From Clonostachys chloroleuca (Eukaryota; Ascomycota; Sordariomycetes; Hypocreales; Bionectriaceae), in NCBI GenBank assembly GCA_037952775.1, contig JBANAY010000004.1, positions 8,308,001-8,372,000 on the forward strand: a DNA stretch of 64,000 nucleotides, read 5' to 3'. The position numbers and the translations under genes are program-made. Positions 43,316-53,600 of this stretch are shown here, one piece after another. The notes beneath the pieces were generated by a model that ran no database searches, was not told where the DNA came from, and saw nothing but the letters and a program-made list of their open reading frames with translations. Each line of letters starts with the position of its first letter. The first letter of the stretch is position 1.

Positions 43316-45244
43316 ATGCCAGCCCCGACCAGCACCAAAACCAAGGCGGTCGCTTCACTCGCCTGCATCGGGTGCAGGCAGCAGCATCTCAAGTGCGACG
43401 GTCACTGGCCAACATGTGCGAGATGCCGCGACAATGGAATCGCCTGCCATTATCAGCCTTCTCGCCGCGGCGGTAGACGCATAAGCCGCAGGGAGCTGGC
43501 CTCTCAGTCTCCAGCGACGCGCAATCAAGTTCCTATTCGTCCGATCCAGGCCTCAGATAACGGCGTGGTGCCTGTGAGCCCGGTGACTGAAAGCAACACC
43601 TCCATCATTGTCGGCGACACGCAAACTTCGACAACGCGCCCATCGCCAATCATGACACCAGGTGGCCGCGCATTCAACGGAAACGACACTTCGTCTTCCC
43701 AGAGCAGCATCATGTCGCGCCTTGCTGATGTTTCCTCGAGCGACTCCCCCTGGCCTCCCGATACGGCACAGAGTCTCAGCACCCGCCACTCGATGCCGTC
43801 GCAGTTCCAATCCCGTACCAGCTACGACAGTGACCGCTATCTGCGTCTCTTCTATGAAAATTTCCACCCAGCCCACCCAATTCTTGTCCCAAGTTCCATG
43901 TATGCTGAACGAGCGTACCCCTCTTACCTTCGGCTTGTTGTCGATTTTGCAGGGTCCAACTACCTCCCCGCCGGCAAATCTGAGCAGCTCAAAGGCCGAG
44001 TTTTTACAGACCTGACCTCCAACCCTGACCGCTCTTCCTGCATGGTCCAGGCTTGGCTTCTACTTGCCATCGTCTTATTCTCCCGCGACGAAGTAACTGA
44101 GGCCCAGCAAGCACACACCCAAGCCACAACCATCGCCCTTGAGATTGGCATGAACAAGGCTTCTTTCTCCACTACCCATCACGCCGAGCACTCGGTCGAG
44201 GCTGAAAGCCTGAGAAGGACATGGTGGGAGCTCCTCATCGCCGAAATAATCATATCTGTTCCATCTCGAGCAATTCCCTTCCGCTGTGGCTCGGTGCCCT
44301 CCGACGTGCTTTTGCCATGCGATGACTCCTTCTACACGGGGAATTGCGAAATCCCCAAGTCGGCTCGAATGTCCGACTTCAAGCGCAGGGCTCTTGCTAC
44401 AGATGAAACCATTTTCTCATCTTCCAGCTATCGGGTTGAGGCAGCAGTTATACTAGGGCAAGTTATCCGGTTAAATCGTCTTCGCGATTATCATCACGAC
44501 CACCTGCAGTCTATCCAAAATGCTCTGGTTAGCTGGTCGAACCACCTACCCGTCGAAAAGAGGAACATTGTAGATTCCTACGGCAACATAGACGAGATCC
44601 TGTTCCAAGCGCACACAATTATCGCATATGCCAGCATGCTCCTTCATCTGCCACGGAGTGACCTGCATGCGTTATTGCCAAAATGTTCCGATCCCTTCTG
44701 GCCTCTCGTCCCTGGCCATTCCTCCGCTTCCGTTCGCCTGCTACATAGTATCAAGGCAACGGATGCTTCCAGACGTATGTCGGATTATCTGTCCCTCTGC
44801 CCGAATATCCAGAAGCACACCCCCTTCATCATCCCTGCCCTATCCCTCAGTGGGATGACCCAGATCGCCACTACCACCACACACTCAGGGGATTGCTTCG
44901 AGCATCATTACAACCGCATCACCTTGCTTCTAGGATGTCTGAAGAATATGAAGCGGACCTGGCATCTGGCAGAAGCCTCTTACCAGCGCGTCCGAACATG
45001 TGCCGCTCAGCTCATGGCCGATTCGATGGAAAAATGGAACGCCGAACCGCTTCTCAGGCCCCTCGAGCTATCGCAAACCACGCCCGAGGGCGAAATAAAC
45101 GACACCAACTTTCCCATCATGGCGGAAAACGCCATGTCGGTGATCCATGAAACGGCGTTCCCTGAGCTTGATCCTTTCTACATTGATCCTATTTGTTATA
45201 ATGCTTCTGTTTTCAGCACGATACCCGAATTTGAGACTTCCTAA
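43316..45244 (+). CDS. Zn2Cys6 transcription factor
   Basis: An intronless gene, 642 aa from the ATG at 43316; the open frame extends 39 bp upstream only from GTG, so 43316 is the first usable start. The zinc cluster is near the N-terminus (ACIGCRQQHLKCDGHW then CARCRDNGIAC; six Cys, residues about 16-43), followed by a basic RRGGRRISRR tract. A Ser/Thr/Pro-rich linker leads to the fungal-specific TF middle domain (about residues 165-420: YDSDRYLRLFYENFHPAHPIL, later SLRRTWWELLIAEI). It is nuclear, a probable activator of an adjacent metabolic gene set. Candidate targets by position are cysteine dioxygenase upstream and the lactonase-like hydrolase downstream. Confidence 0.9.
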   Translation: MPAPTSTKTKAVASLACIGCRQQHLKCDGHWPTCARCRDNGIACHYQPSRRGGRRISRRELASQSPATRNQVPIRPIQASDNGVVPVSPVTESNTSIIVGDTQTSTTRPSPIMTPGGRAFNGNDTSSSQSSIMSRLADVSSSDSPWPPDTAQSLSTRHSMPSQFQSRTSYDSDRYLRLFYENFHPAHPILVPSSMYAERAYPSYLRLVVDFAGSNYLPAGKSEQLKGRVFTDLTSNPDRSSCMVQAWLLLAIVLFSRDEVTEAQQAHTQATTIALEIGMNKASFSTTHHAEHSVEAESLRRTWWELLIAEIIISVPSRAIPFRCGSVPSDVLLPCDDSFYTGNCEIPKSARMSDFKRRALATDETIFSSSSYRVEAAVILGQVIRLNRLRDYHHDHLQSIQNALVSWSNHLPVEKRNIVDSYGNIDEILFQAHTIIAYASMLLHLPRSDLHALLPKCSDPFWPLVPGHSSASVRLLHSIKATDASRRMSDYLSLCPNIQKHTPFIIPALSLSGMTQIATTTTHSGDCFEHHYNRITLLLGCLKNMKRTWHLAEASYQRVRTCAAQLMADSMEKWNAEPLLRPLELSQTTPEGEINDTNFPIMAENAMSVIHETAFPELDPFYIDPICYNASVFSTIPEFETS

Positions 45245-45813
45245 GTCCCCATCCAGAAAGGAAGGAAGGTGGAAATGAATTTGATCGATCAGCATGTTAC
45301 GATAACGAAGAATGAAAATATTGTGCTTTTTTTTTTTTGGGAGAGCGGATGCCACAGAGGCAAAACAATTCAACCTTGTATTTCTTAAAAAAATTGTCAG
45401 TTTATCTTTTTTCTACGCTCAAATCCTCATTGGCAATTGTCGCGGTCAACTACGAAACGTCTTTTTAGTCTTTTAAGCTCAAATTGATCAAGCGAACACG
45501 CAACGCCGTTATGAAAAATTGTTTTCACGATTGCAAAATCCAGAGAGCCTAATTATGCACGATGCAGAGGACGGATTCGATAGTTGATCAGTCTGATCCA
45601 GGAAAACTAAAATTGGCGTCGGCATCACTGAAAGATCCGTGCTGGGGCGATCCCACATCGGCTCAACTAACAAGCCGAACAGCACGCAGGGGTCCGTCCT
45701 GATAGTTATTAATAGAGGAAGGCGATTTATCCACGCGTAAGCTGTCGCTCCCTTTCTTGTTTCTTCATCTTCGGCATCTTAAACCAAGCTGAGTGTGTGC
45801 TCGCACCATCGCG
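45245..45813. other. Intergenic, nothing specific
   Basis: A poly-T tract (about 45329-45339) follows the regulator's stop. The rest is AT-leaning spacer before the lactonase-like gene. Confidence 0.4.
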
Positions 45814-46707
45814 ATGTCTGAAGAACGAGGCTTCGTCGAGTTTCTCACCACCGGCCGGGCTCGAATGCGAGAGCCGATGGCCGGCCAGCCGATCAGCAAC
45901 CAGAACCAGCTGCTCCGCTTTATACGCTGCTTCACCGGCCCGTGGACTCCCTGGATGCCCATCGGCGTTTTCCTGATCCACCACGCCGACGGGCCCATTC
46001 TGGTCGATACCGGCGCCTCTTCCGAGTGCATGAAGCCCGGCTACGTTCCGTCGTACATGTTCGTCGCTAGCATCCTGACCCAGCTCGAGGTCGAGCCCAA
46101 AGACGACATTGTGGAGCAGCTGAAAACCCAAGGGATCAGCCCGCGGGACTTGCAGGCTATTGTTGTCACGCACCTGCACACCGATCATGCTGGCGGACTG
46201 GAAGATATTGTCAAGTTGGCATCCGACGTCCCTGTCTACATGAGCGCTGACCACTGGGAGGCCTATGGCAAGCATCCTACCTGGGCCGATATGCAGGGCT
46301 GCGCGTCGAAACACTGGCCCAAGGATCTCAACCTCAAGCTCCTCAAGTTTGAGGGGAGCCCGGTTGGGCCTTGGACTGGATCTGAAGCGATCACTCCAGA
46401 TGGGCAGGTCGTGGCGGTTCCGACACCAGGCCACGTGCCAGGCCACATCTCTGTTATTATCACGGAAGACGCCCAGTCTGGCCAATCTCCTTCCACGTTT
46501 CTTGCGGTCGGAGACGCCACGTATAATGTCGGACTGCTGGAGCGAGAGGAGCCGGATGGAATCAATCAGGATCCCAAGACGGCGTTTGAGAGCTTGAGGC
46601 TTATCAAAGAATTTTCGAGGCAAAAGGATGTTGTCGTTCTTCCGAGTCACGACCCTGATACGCCTCGATTCCTGCGAGAAAGAGTGGTTTATAAACCGGG
46701 GAAATAA
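45814..46707 (+). CDS. Metallo-beta-lactamase fold hydrolase, AHL-lactonase-like
   Basis: An intronless gene, 297 aa from the ATG at 45814. It carries the metal-binding signature HLHTDHAGG at about residue 115, an upstream FLIHHADGPILVDTGAS strand, PTPGHVPGHISVII holding the next His, VGDATYN with the bridging Asp, and LPSHDPDTP with the last His. Spacing and length match N-acyl homoserine lactonases (AiiA/AttM group), which open the lactone ring of bacterial quorum signals. Related fungal enzymes also hydrolyse other lactones such as mycotoxin or secondary-metabolite lactones, so substrate is open. No signal peptide, hence intracellular. A possible role in bacterial-fungal interaction or self-protection is inferred. 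Confidence 0.85.
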   Translation: MSEERGFVEFLTTGRARMREPMAGQPISNQNQLLRFIRCFTGPWTPWMPIGVFLIHHADGPILVDTGASSECMKPGYVPSYMFVASILTQLEVEPKDDIVEQLKTQGISPRDLQAIVVTHLHTDHAGGLEDIVKLASDVPVYMSADHWEAYGKHPTWADMQGCASKHWPKDLNLKLLKFEGSPVGPWTGSEAITPDGQVVAVPTPGHVPGHISVIITEDAQSGQSPSTFLAVGDATYNVGLLEREEPDGINQDPKTAFESLRLIKEFSRQKDVVVLPSHDPDTPRFLRERVVYKPGK

Positions 46708-47064
46708 TGCTAATTATCTAATTTAATATTAAGTTGTTCAGGGCAGCCCAAGTCGGTTAAGCGGCTGCTGTAGTTGGTCAGAGCTATCGTCACTTAATGG
46801 GACTAAATATCGCCTTGCATGCTATGCTCCCTTTAATGACATTCACCTGCATAAGCGTGCATTTATACTCTTATCCTGGTGCACGGCTGTGCTGTGCGCT
46901 CCAGATGACTCATTGGTGACTCGTGAGACTTGTTGCCTAACCCATCTGGCTGATTTGCTCACAATCTCTGCCAGTACATCAACCCTTGCGAGCAGCTGCA
47001 ACTCAGCAGTTGTTGCATCATCAAACACCAGAGAACGAAGGGCAGCATCAAAGGGATCGTCGAC

Positions 47065-47814
47065 ATGGCAACTCAACCTCGTTTGGAATCTGCCCGTCCG
47101 GAGCCGCTTCGAATCTTCCCATCAGAGCCTCTGCCTCTCAATCTCATCACCCGCGTGAACAAAAATCGCCCCAACGGCTATTATGGGCCCTTTGACGCAA
47201 ATCTTCTGGCTACCAAGGCCGCCGAATTGATCGCCGTGAATTCTGATGCCCGGCAACAGCCTCTCGTGGAGGTCTTGAACCGGCTCCTGACACAGGCCGA
47301 GGCCGACTGCGTTGCCGAAGCTGTCGCCGGCCAGAAAAACGCAAACGCGCAGGTCACACACTCTTGCTGGCTTTGCATTCGCATGACCCTGCCGACGGAT
47401 GAATGGGTGATACCGCGATGGCATACAGATGGCCGAATGTTTGACTGCACCTGCCCGGACTCTGCCGCGCCGCACTCAAAATATGCCTTTTCGATTCTTG
47501 GTCCGTCTACCAGGGCGATACTCACCAATCCAGACGCCCATAAGATTTTGCACTCACCCTCACCAAGTGGGCGGCGTTGGGACACCAATGACCCCGATCC
47601 TGAGCTGGCCAAGGCCTTGGAGAGCTACCCGCAGGCTTCTATTGAACCAGGGCAAATGATCCGCTTCAGCTGGGCTCAGGAGGATTCTCCGATCCACTCT
47701 GAGCCGGATTCGACAAACATGCATCGTGTGTTTGTCAGTATCCTTTTTGGGAGCGAGAGTGAGCTGCGGGATATGTGTGATTTCAGGGTAGAAACGTATG
47801 GGACCTGGTATTGA
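47065..47814 (+). CDS. Conserved-looking protein of unknown function (249 aa)
   Basis: An intronless open frame with good codon structure from the ATG at 47065. Not assigned to a family with certainty. WHTDGRMFDC near residue 119, with a later MHRVFVSILFG, forms an HxD...H pattern like the iron site of 2-oxoglutarate-type dioxygenases, and PHSKYAFSILGPSTRAIL fits a beta-strand core. This is suggestive only. No signal peptide or membrane span. It lies about 360 bp downstream of the lactonase-like gene on the same strand. Confidence 0.65.
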   Translation: MATQPRLESARPEPLRIFPSEPLPLNLITRVNKNRPNGYYGPFDANLLATKAAELIAVNSDARQQPLVEVLNRLLTQAEADCVAEAVAGQKNANAQVTHSCWLCIRMTLPTDEWVIPRWHTDGRMFDCTCPDSAAPHSKYAFSILGPSTRAILTNPDAHKILHSPSPSGRRWDTNDPDPELAKALESYPQASIEPGQMIRFSWAQEDSPIHSEPDSTNMHRVFVSILFGSESELRDMCDFRVETYGTWY

Positions 47815-49347
47815 TTGAGGCCACCGGTTCAACATTGGATTCCGATATGAGGTCCTCTTGTTTATCGCTGAGTTTATTGGTGGGTTATTACTTACGCGCG
47901 TTATTCTTGGAGACTTCATCTTGACTATTCGGTCCTTTACTTCGCAAAATGATAGCTTCCTAGCCAAGTTTAGTCAACAATTCCAAGTATGGTCATCTGG
48001 TTGGATTAATAGAGTGAATTTGGCATCCACCGCCTGTAGAGTTACTCCATATTGGTGGGTATGATCGGAGGAGGCCCGGCTTGCGGCTTTCATGCCATCC
48101 TGGGAGTTCAACACATGATTCAACCGCATATACCCACTCGGCCTTTATAGGTCTGTTCGGCGCATCTTGCGGCTGCCATAAGGATAGATAGTTTGCATAG
48201 ATCCATAGATAGCCGTTGCTTGGGGATCTTTGCTCATCAACATGCCCCACTAGCATTAATTTGTTGCCGCCCCTTTGCGTCTCAGTTTCATGCAAGAGTT
48301 GGCTACTGTGTTCATTGATAGGTAAATATCCACCTGCATGAATACGGCATTACGCGAGGTTGCTCTGTGTCGTCGATCAGATAGTGTGCGTAACCGCGCA
48401 TACAAATCGCTGCGGTGAGCTCTAGGGCTGCAGAACGTTCGAGATTGTGATTCCAGGGATACAGAAAACAGATGTTGCATTGTCCGTCAGAATTGGCTAT
48501 ATGCCGAGGCTATTGGACTGGGGTCTGTCCATGTGCCCGACCCAAGGATGGGGTAACTATTTGTCAAGGACCGACGAATGCAACATGGCGATCCCTCGTG
48601 GTAGTAGTCGATCTCCTCCCTGCGCTCTACGATGCCAATGTAGGGGGTAACGTTGACCTCACTATGAGCCTGGCAATGTCCGCGTTTGTGAATGCTCAGA
48701 GTGGTATCAATGATGCGTTGGAGAAAGCCAGTTGCGAAAGGGGAAGTTGATCAACCCGGGCTATATATAAAAGTCCCAGAACCAGATATTGGTTGCTGAC
48801 ATGAAATCAGCACCCGTCTTTATTCAGGCCCGGCCTCTACGCCGTATGCTTCCCAACTGCTGACACGTTGCGTCAATGCTGCCCGATGACGAGTCACTCC
48901 CACATGCTAAATAGTCACACGTCAGCAAGCTTGATGAGACTTGAGAGCACACTCTTCTGGGCGGCGCAAACTCCCTGCTTGGCTGCAATTGGGAATCACA
49001 TCTCCACAACCTGGCGGGGGGCAGAGTGACGTTATTCCCAACTGGGCAATGCTGCTGCCAACGCAGTCGCGCGACTTAAAGCCGCATGGAGCAAGTTTTG
49101 GTGCTCGCCAGCAGGCGAAATGGTCACCCGTGATGAGGAAATGCACTGCCACCTTCCCTCGCTGACCTCCTTGGGGGCGGTCAAGGTGTGAGTGGCCAGC
49201 TGAGACTGGGCGGGATTGGAGTTGAGATGGTTATGAACCAAATATTCTGTATGGTTTGGGTAACGTCATGTGCTGAGGCACATGAAGAGCATGCTGCAAT
49301 GGAACGCTGAACCAACAAATCTATAACGGAGTCTATCATCGGACTTA
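47815..49347. other. Intergenic, 1.5 kb, no gene supported
   Basis: Short ORFs on both strands without domains. It contains a strong TATA-like box with no gene behind it (48761-48773) and a short imperfect palindrome (ttgggaat...attcccaa) around 48990-49040. Confidence 0.45.
48761..48773 (+). promoter_or_regulatory. Orphan TATA-like element
   Basis: CTATATATAAAAG has near-ideal TATA form, but the following 600 bp contain only a 16-codon ATG frame. It could be the promoter of a lost gene or of a non-coding transcript. Confidence 0.25.
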
Positions 49348-49359
49348 GTATATAAAATG
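49348..49359 (+). promoter_or_regulatory. TATA box of the GH43 gene
   Basis: GTATATAAAATG lies about 75-80 bp before the ATG at 49431. Confidence 0.45.
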
Positions 49360-49430
49360 CACTCGATATCGTCAGTTTTATGGTGTAGCGCCGTGTTGTC
49401 TTACCAATCTAGAGCCCCTGGATCAAGTTT

Positions 49431-50674
49431 ATGCTTACTGTGCCCCTTCTGCTCATCATGCTCTCTTCTACCACATTTTGGCTGTTAGGAATCCTCCTAC
49501 ACCTTGGCCTTGTGTCTGGTTTCCAAAACCCAGTCAGATACAATTCGTCAGACCCTTCCCTGGTCTATGCTAATGGCTATTATTACTTGTTAGTTTATCT
49601 ATGCCTAGAACTACCAAGTAACGCTGGTAAACTAACTAATTTTAGAACATATACTTCAGCAACCCATATCGAAATTACTAGAAGCCCCCTCCTGAGTGGA
49701 CTCCGAAATGGAGAAACTAAAACTGTCTGGACTGATAGTGACACCACACGAAATGCGGATATTTGGGCACCCGAGATCCATCGCATAGATAACAGATGGT
49801 ACATATTCTATTCCAGTCGCAACGCAAATGTTGTAGATACCTACCGTACTCGTGTACTCCGCGGGTGTACGGGCTCCAACCCTTATGACTGCACCTATTC
49901 CTTCGGAGCTACCTTGGTACCTCCCGCTGGAAAACAGGGCGGCCCTGACGGAAATGATGCTTATTCCATCGATGGTAGCTATATGGAGATTCCCGGGAAA
50001 GGACGCTACCATCTGGTAAGCATGCATAATGAGGACGGCTATCAGAGTATAGGAATCACCAAACTAAACACTAATCGCTGGACTGTCGATAAATGGCACA
50101 TTATATCGAGGCCTGATCAGCCATGGGAGCAGCATATGGGAGGAGGCGCAGGATTGTTTGCCACCGCCGGGCTAAATGAGGGCCCTTACGTGAGTAAAAA
50201 CCATGTAGCAGAAGTCATCAGTGGAAAGGCTAATACATCAACCCCCACCTCTAGGCTCTGTACCATGGAGATGACATTTGGTTGTCTTACTCAGGTTCAA
50301 CATGCGATGTCCCCGAGTACGCGCTGGGCCTCCTATACTACAACGGAGGTGATCCGCTAGATATCTCATCATGGGAGAAGTCTGGCCCAGTGTTCACGTC
50401 AGCGAACGGGAACTATGGCACCGCCCATAATGCCTTCTTCACCTCGCCAGATGGGAAGGAGATTTGGGTATGTATTAATTCCCCGGGTGAAACTTTCAAA
50501 TGCATATGCTGACATGGACAGAACATCTTCCATGCAACCAGCATATCTACTGGGAACTGTGGGCCGGCAAGGTACACAATGGCACAAAAAGTGACATTTG
50601 ATGCGCAAGGAAACCCAAACTTGGGACAGGCTCCAGCGCTTGGCACGGAAATCACTCCGCCTAGTGGCGAATAG
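49431..50674 (+). CDS. Secreted glycoside hydrolase family 43 (arabinanase/xylosidase-like)
   Basis: Four exons, 49431-49588, 49646-50189, 50255-50467 and 50522-50674, 355 aa. Introns are 57, 65 and 54 nt, GT-AG. Intron 1 is a multiple of three without stops, so an unspliced read-through would add 19 residues. An N-terminal hydrophobic segment (about residues 1-34) is a signal peptide or anchor. The five-bladed propeller residues are visible: catalytic base Asp in SSDPSLVYANGYYYL, the pKa-modulating Asp in YSIDGSYME, and the acid Glu in LNEGPYALYH. The ADIWAPEIH motif is typical. Substrates of the family are arabinan or arabinoxylan side chains of plant cell walls; the exact subfamily was not determined. 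Confidence 0.88.
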
Positions 50675-51045
50675 TTTTGATGCGTAAAAAGAGGTTTATG
50701 AAACGATTCTATGTCATCTGGTGTACCACATACACGCTGTCTTTCAGATTATTTAGCCTTAAATATGATTGTTGATCCCTCTGTTGGTTAAAGTGGAATT
50801 TGACAGCACAATATCTCTCTCGACAGTCTATAACTTGATTGCAGGCGAAATATAAACTTCGCCTGATCTTCAAGCCATGTTGAACCTTGTAGGGCCGAAA
50901 TGTGTTGAGTAAATAGGGTGAGCCCTCCATAACCTCTGCAATGGCATGAGTGAAATAAGTGCCGTCAACCGATACTGACGGACCAGACAGCGTCCTTTTT
51001 GCCTTGACTTAAGTAAGACCGAAAGCTTTTAAAAAGGCACGTAGG
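50675..51045. other. Convergent intergenic region
   Basis: 370 bp between the GH43 gene (plus) and the CAP-like gene (minus), with no feature recognised. Confidence 0.45.
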
Positions 51046-52000
51046 TTATGCCGCGTCTCCCGCGATCACATTGCCGAGAACATCGCCTTGGCTGTTCCAC
51101 GTGATGCCATAAGGATAAGCTTCTCTCAAGAACGAAGCAAGCTCTCCAAAAAGAGCGTAATACGTTTCTACCCATTGCGCTTCTAGGGAACCTCTAGTGC
51201 ATCGGTTGTTAGCGTTGGAGTGTTGGGTGTTGGTGCCACTCTTACCTTGGATGTTCCTTTAACACCTTGTTCCCGAAGAACTGAGCCATGGTGAGTGACT
51301 CTTCCGCTTGTTTCCAGGGTCTGCTTTCCACCGTCGTCCAGGTGAGGGCGAATGATCCGTCAGCAACAGCTGAGAGCATGTTGAATGCCGGCGTCCCTCT
51401 GTTTTCCTGTTGGATTCGACGAATAGATGAGATTACGTCTTCCATCGGCTGCAAGAGGATTTTGTATGCTTTTTCTGCTACATTATCACCGTGGGGCTTC
51501 TTAGCCTTACTAATGACGAGGAGGATGCCGCGCTGAACCTCAAACCCCTTTCTTAAGAAAGCAGCCTGGTCTGGAATTAGCGAACCCCCTCAGTTCCATC
51601 CTTCTGGTGATCAAATCAGACTCACCTGTTCTGCCACCACCCCTCCAATTTTATGGCTTAACTCAAAGAACGGACCCATTCCCGTTTTCACGAAAGAGTC
51701 AAATAGCGTCACATCCACAGGGATATCCTCGGGAGGTCTCGCCATTGCCCCTCCAGAGTATTGCCGCTGAGGCTCCGGTGGGTTGGTCGAGACAGGAGCA
51801 AGGGCTGTGGCGATGTCCTTGACAATATGAGCATCGTCAGGATGCAGCCCCAGTGAATCCGCTGAGGTAGCGATATCTTCCAGTCTAGATGTCACCGCCT
51901 CTAGTCTGATAAACACATGTTAGTATTTTTCAGCAATCCTCCACAGAAGGACAAACCTTTTAATCAGTGTCGCGATGTTGTGCAAAGAATTCATTGCCAT
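51046..52000 (-). CDS. Cyclase-associated protein, N-terminal domain only
   Basis: Four exons on the minus strand, 51957-52000, 51626-51905, 51246-51565 and 51193-51046, 263 aa. Introns of 51, 60 and 52 nt are GT-AG and phases agree. The protein starts MAMNSLHNIATLIKRLEAVTSRLEDIA, an adenylyl-cyclase-binding coiled coil as in CAP/Srv2. It continues with the helical folded domain (FDSFVKTGMGPFFELSHKIG, FNMLSAVADG, AQFFGNKVLKE, ALFGELASFLREAYP, GITWN). CAP proteins are about 500-550 aa, with a proline-rich linker, WH2 and a C-terminal actin-binding beta-helix. All of those are missing; a stop follows the helical domain. That domain binds cofilin-actin and cyclase, so a free copy could act as a competitor. 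It could instead be a truncated duplicate; no C-terminal remnants were seen nearby. Confidence 0.8.
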
Positions 52001-52261
52001 TGTTACGGATCCTATCCGGGGCTTCCTCGAGTTACTTCAAAGGTGCTGGAGGCAAGAGGAGTAGGACAAGCGGTTTGATGTGAATTTACTTGTATACCAG
52101 CGCAAGAGTTCATTACAGACAGTGCCTTTAAAAACCTTTAAAATAATGATAAGCCTAATCATAGTAATTGCCCTGCATCTTGGCAATTTTGAATGTTGCC
52201 TGGTATGTCGCCATAAATCAGGCAGCACTTTTATAATTCGGCAGCCTGATTGAGGCAAACC

Positions 52262-52500
52262 TACCTCGATATACCCAATCTATGCCCTCCCTTAGCGGGA
52301 AACATCCTTCGTCTGGCCCAGTTGGCCCGAATTGATCGAGCACAGTTTCCATAAGAGTGGCCAGTCGGGCAATGCACTTTTCCCATTCGCCTGCGTCCCG
52401 AAGATATTTACGAGATACTCCACCAGAATGGACGATTGAGGGGCCAAGAAGGGTGATTAGCTGCCTTAAGAGCGTCGGATGTTTTCCATTAGGAAATTCA
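52262..52500 (-). pseudogene. Coding-like segment, unrecognised
   Basis: One minus-strand frame reads about 80 residues without a stop (KHPTLLRQLITLLGPSIVHS..., WEKCIARLATLMETVLDQFG..., GIDWVYR), with protein-like composition. No start codon in frame, and no clear partner exons could be assembled. It could be an exon of an unannotated gene upstream of the CAP-like gene, or a relic. Confidence 0.3.
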
Positions 52501-53600
52501 TTCGTTCAGTGACATGCGTTTCGGTCTGCGCCTGGAGGTAAGTGGTATGGAGTATAAATATTATGCATCTCCTCGTTCTGCGGAGTGTGTCGTAATTTTC
52601 TTTGCACCTGAAGCTCCAATCGATGTGATTACCAAGCGTCGTGTTTTAGGCGTTTGCTAACATGAAAGAACCTGCCGTTGGCCATTAGAAGAAAAGCTCT
52701 TCGCCGCTTTATAAACGTCTAGTGTCGCATCCCAAGCAAGAGAGATGGACTTCCTTAAGTAAAATATATCAGTCAGTCTTCCTCGTCCCTAGAATCGGGG
52801 CCTCCAGCCTTCTTAGAAGAATCACTGCCTTCACCTAATGGGCGGAGTTTCGGAGGCCTTGAAAGGCAGCAGCGGCCAATATCGAATCATGTCAAAAGAT
52901 GCCTTGATTATTTAATCACGGTCTTGAACTCATCCGGCTGCCAGAAACGAGGAAGGGTGGGGATTTGCTTGCGTAAACCAGCCGTTATCCCTTTTCTGTG
53001 CATGGAATGTCACAGGAGGACTAACGGAACCGCGGAGACGAAGTTACAGCGTGATGTCGGAATATCGGAATCACACACTCCAACGCGACCGGCGCAAATT
53101 CTAATCCGCAAGCTTTCGAGCTTGATTCCAGGGATGCTGCGCAATTAATAATAGCGCTTGATTGCTCATCACATCCGATCATTATCGGTTGTAAAATCGT
53201 TTCGGATGATTCTTGTTATAGGAAGGTTTTGGCTTTGACATGCCGGGATGTCATATCCTCCACCCCATCGCATGATTCGCCCAGAATCTTCCAAATTCCG
53301 CGATTCCAGCGCGAAGTGGAGCGATGATGTGCTACGACACTTGCGAGAGCAGCTTGCTCGATAATCAGTCTCAGATACCGATGGATGGTAAGTGGGTTTG
53401 AGGCTACACACATTGAGCTATAAAGATGGCGGGCGTCTTCTCCTCAACTAACAATTTCTATTTTTTAGCAGCATAATAAGAACATCACACTATCTCACAT
53501 CCACTGTTTCTCATAGACGGCATTATAGACAGCGATTTATTTCACGCATCATTCAACTATATACCCCAAAGTAAAAACGTCCGCTCAACAACAACTCACA
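52501..53600. other. Intergenic region upstream of old yellow enzyme gene
   Basis: About 1.1 kb with chance ORFs only. A TATA-like GCTATAAAGAT lies at 53417-53427, followed by a long A/C-rich leader (ccaaagtaaaaacg..., caacaacaactcacaATG) that is typical of well-expressed fungal genes. Confidence 0.5.

Noticed and set aside
45727..46650. 307-codon minus-strand ORF
   Set aside because: Antisense shadow of the lactonase-like gene, whose metal motifs are on the plus strand.
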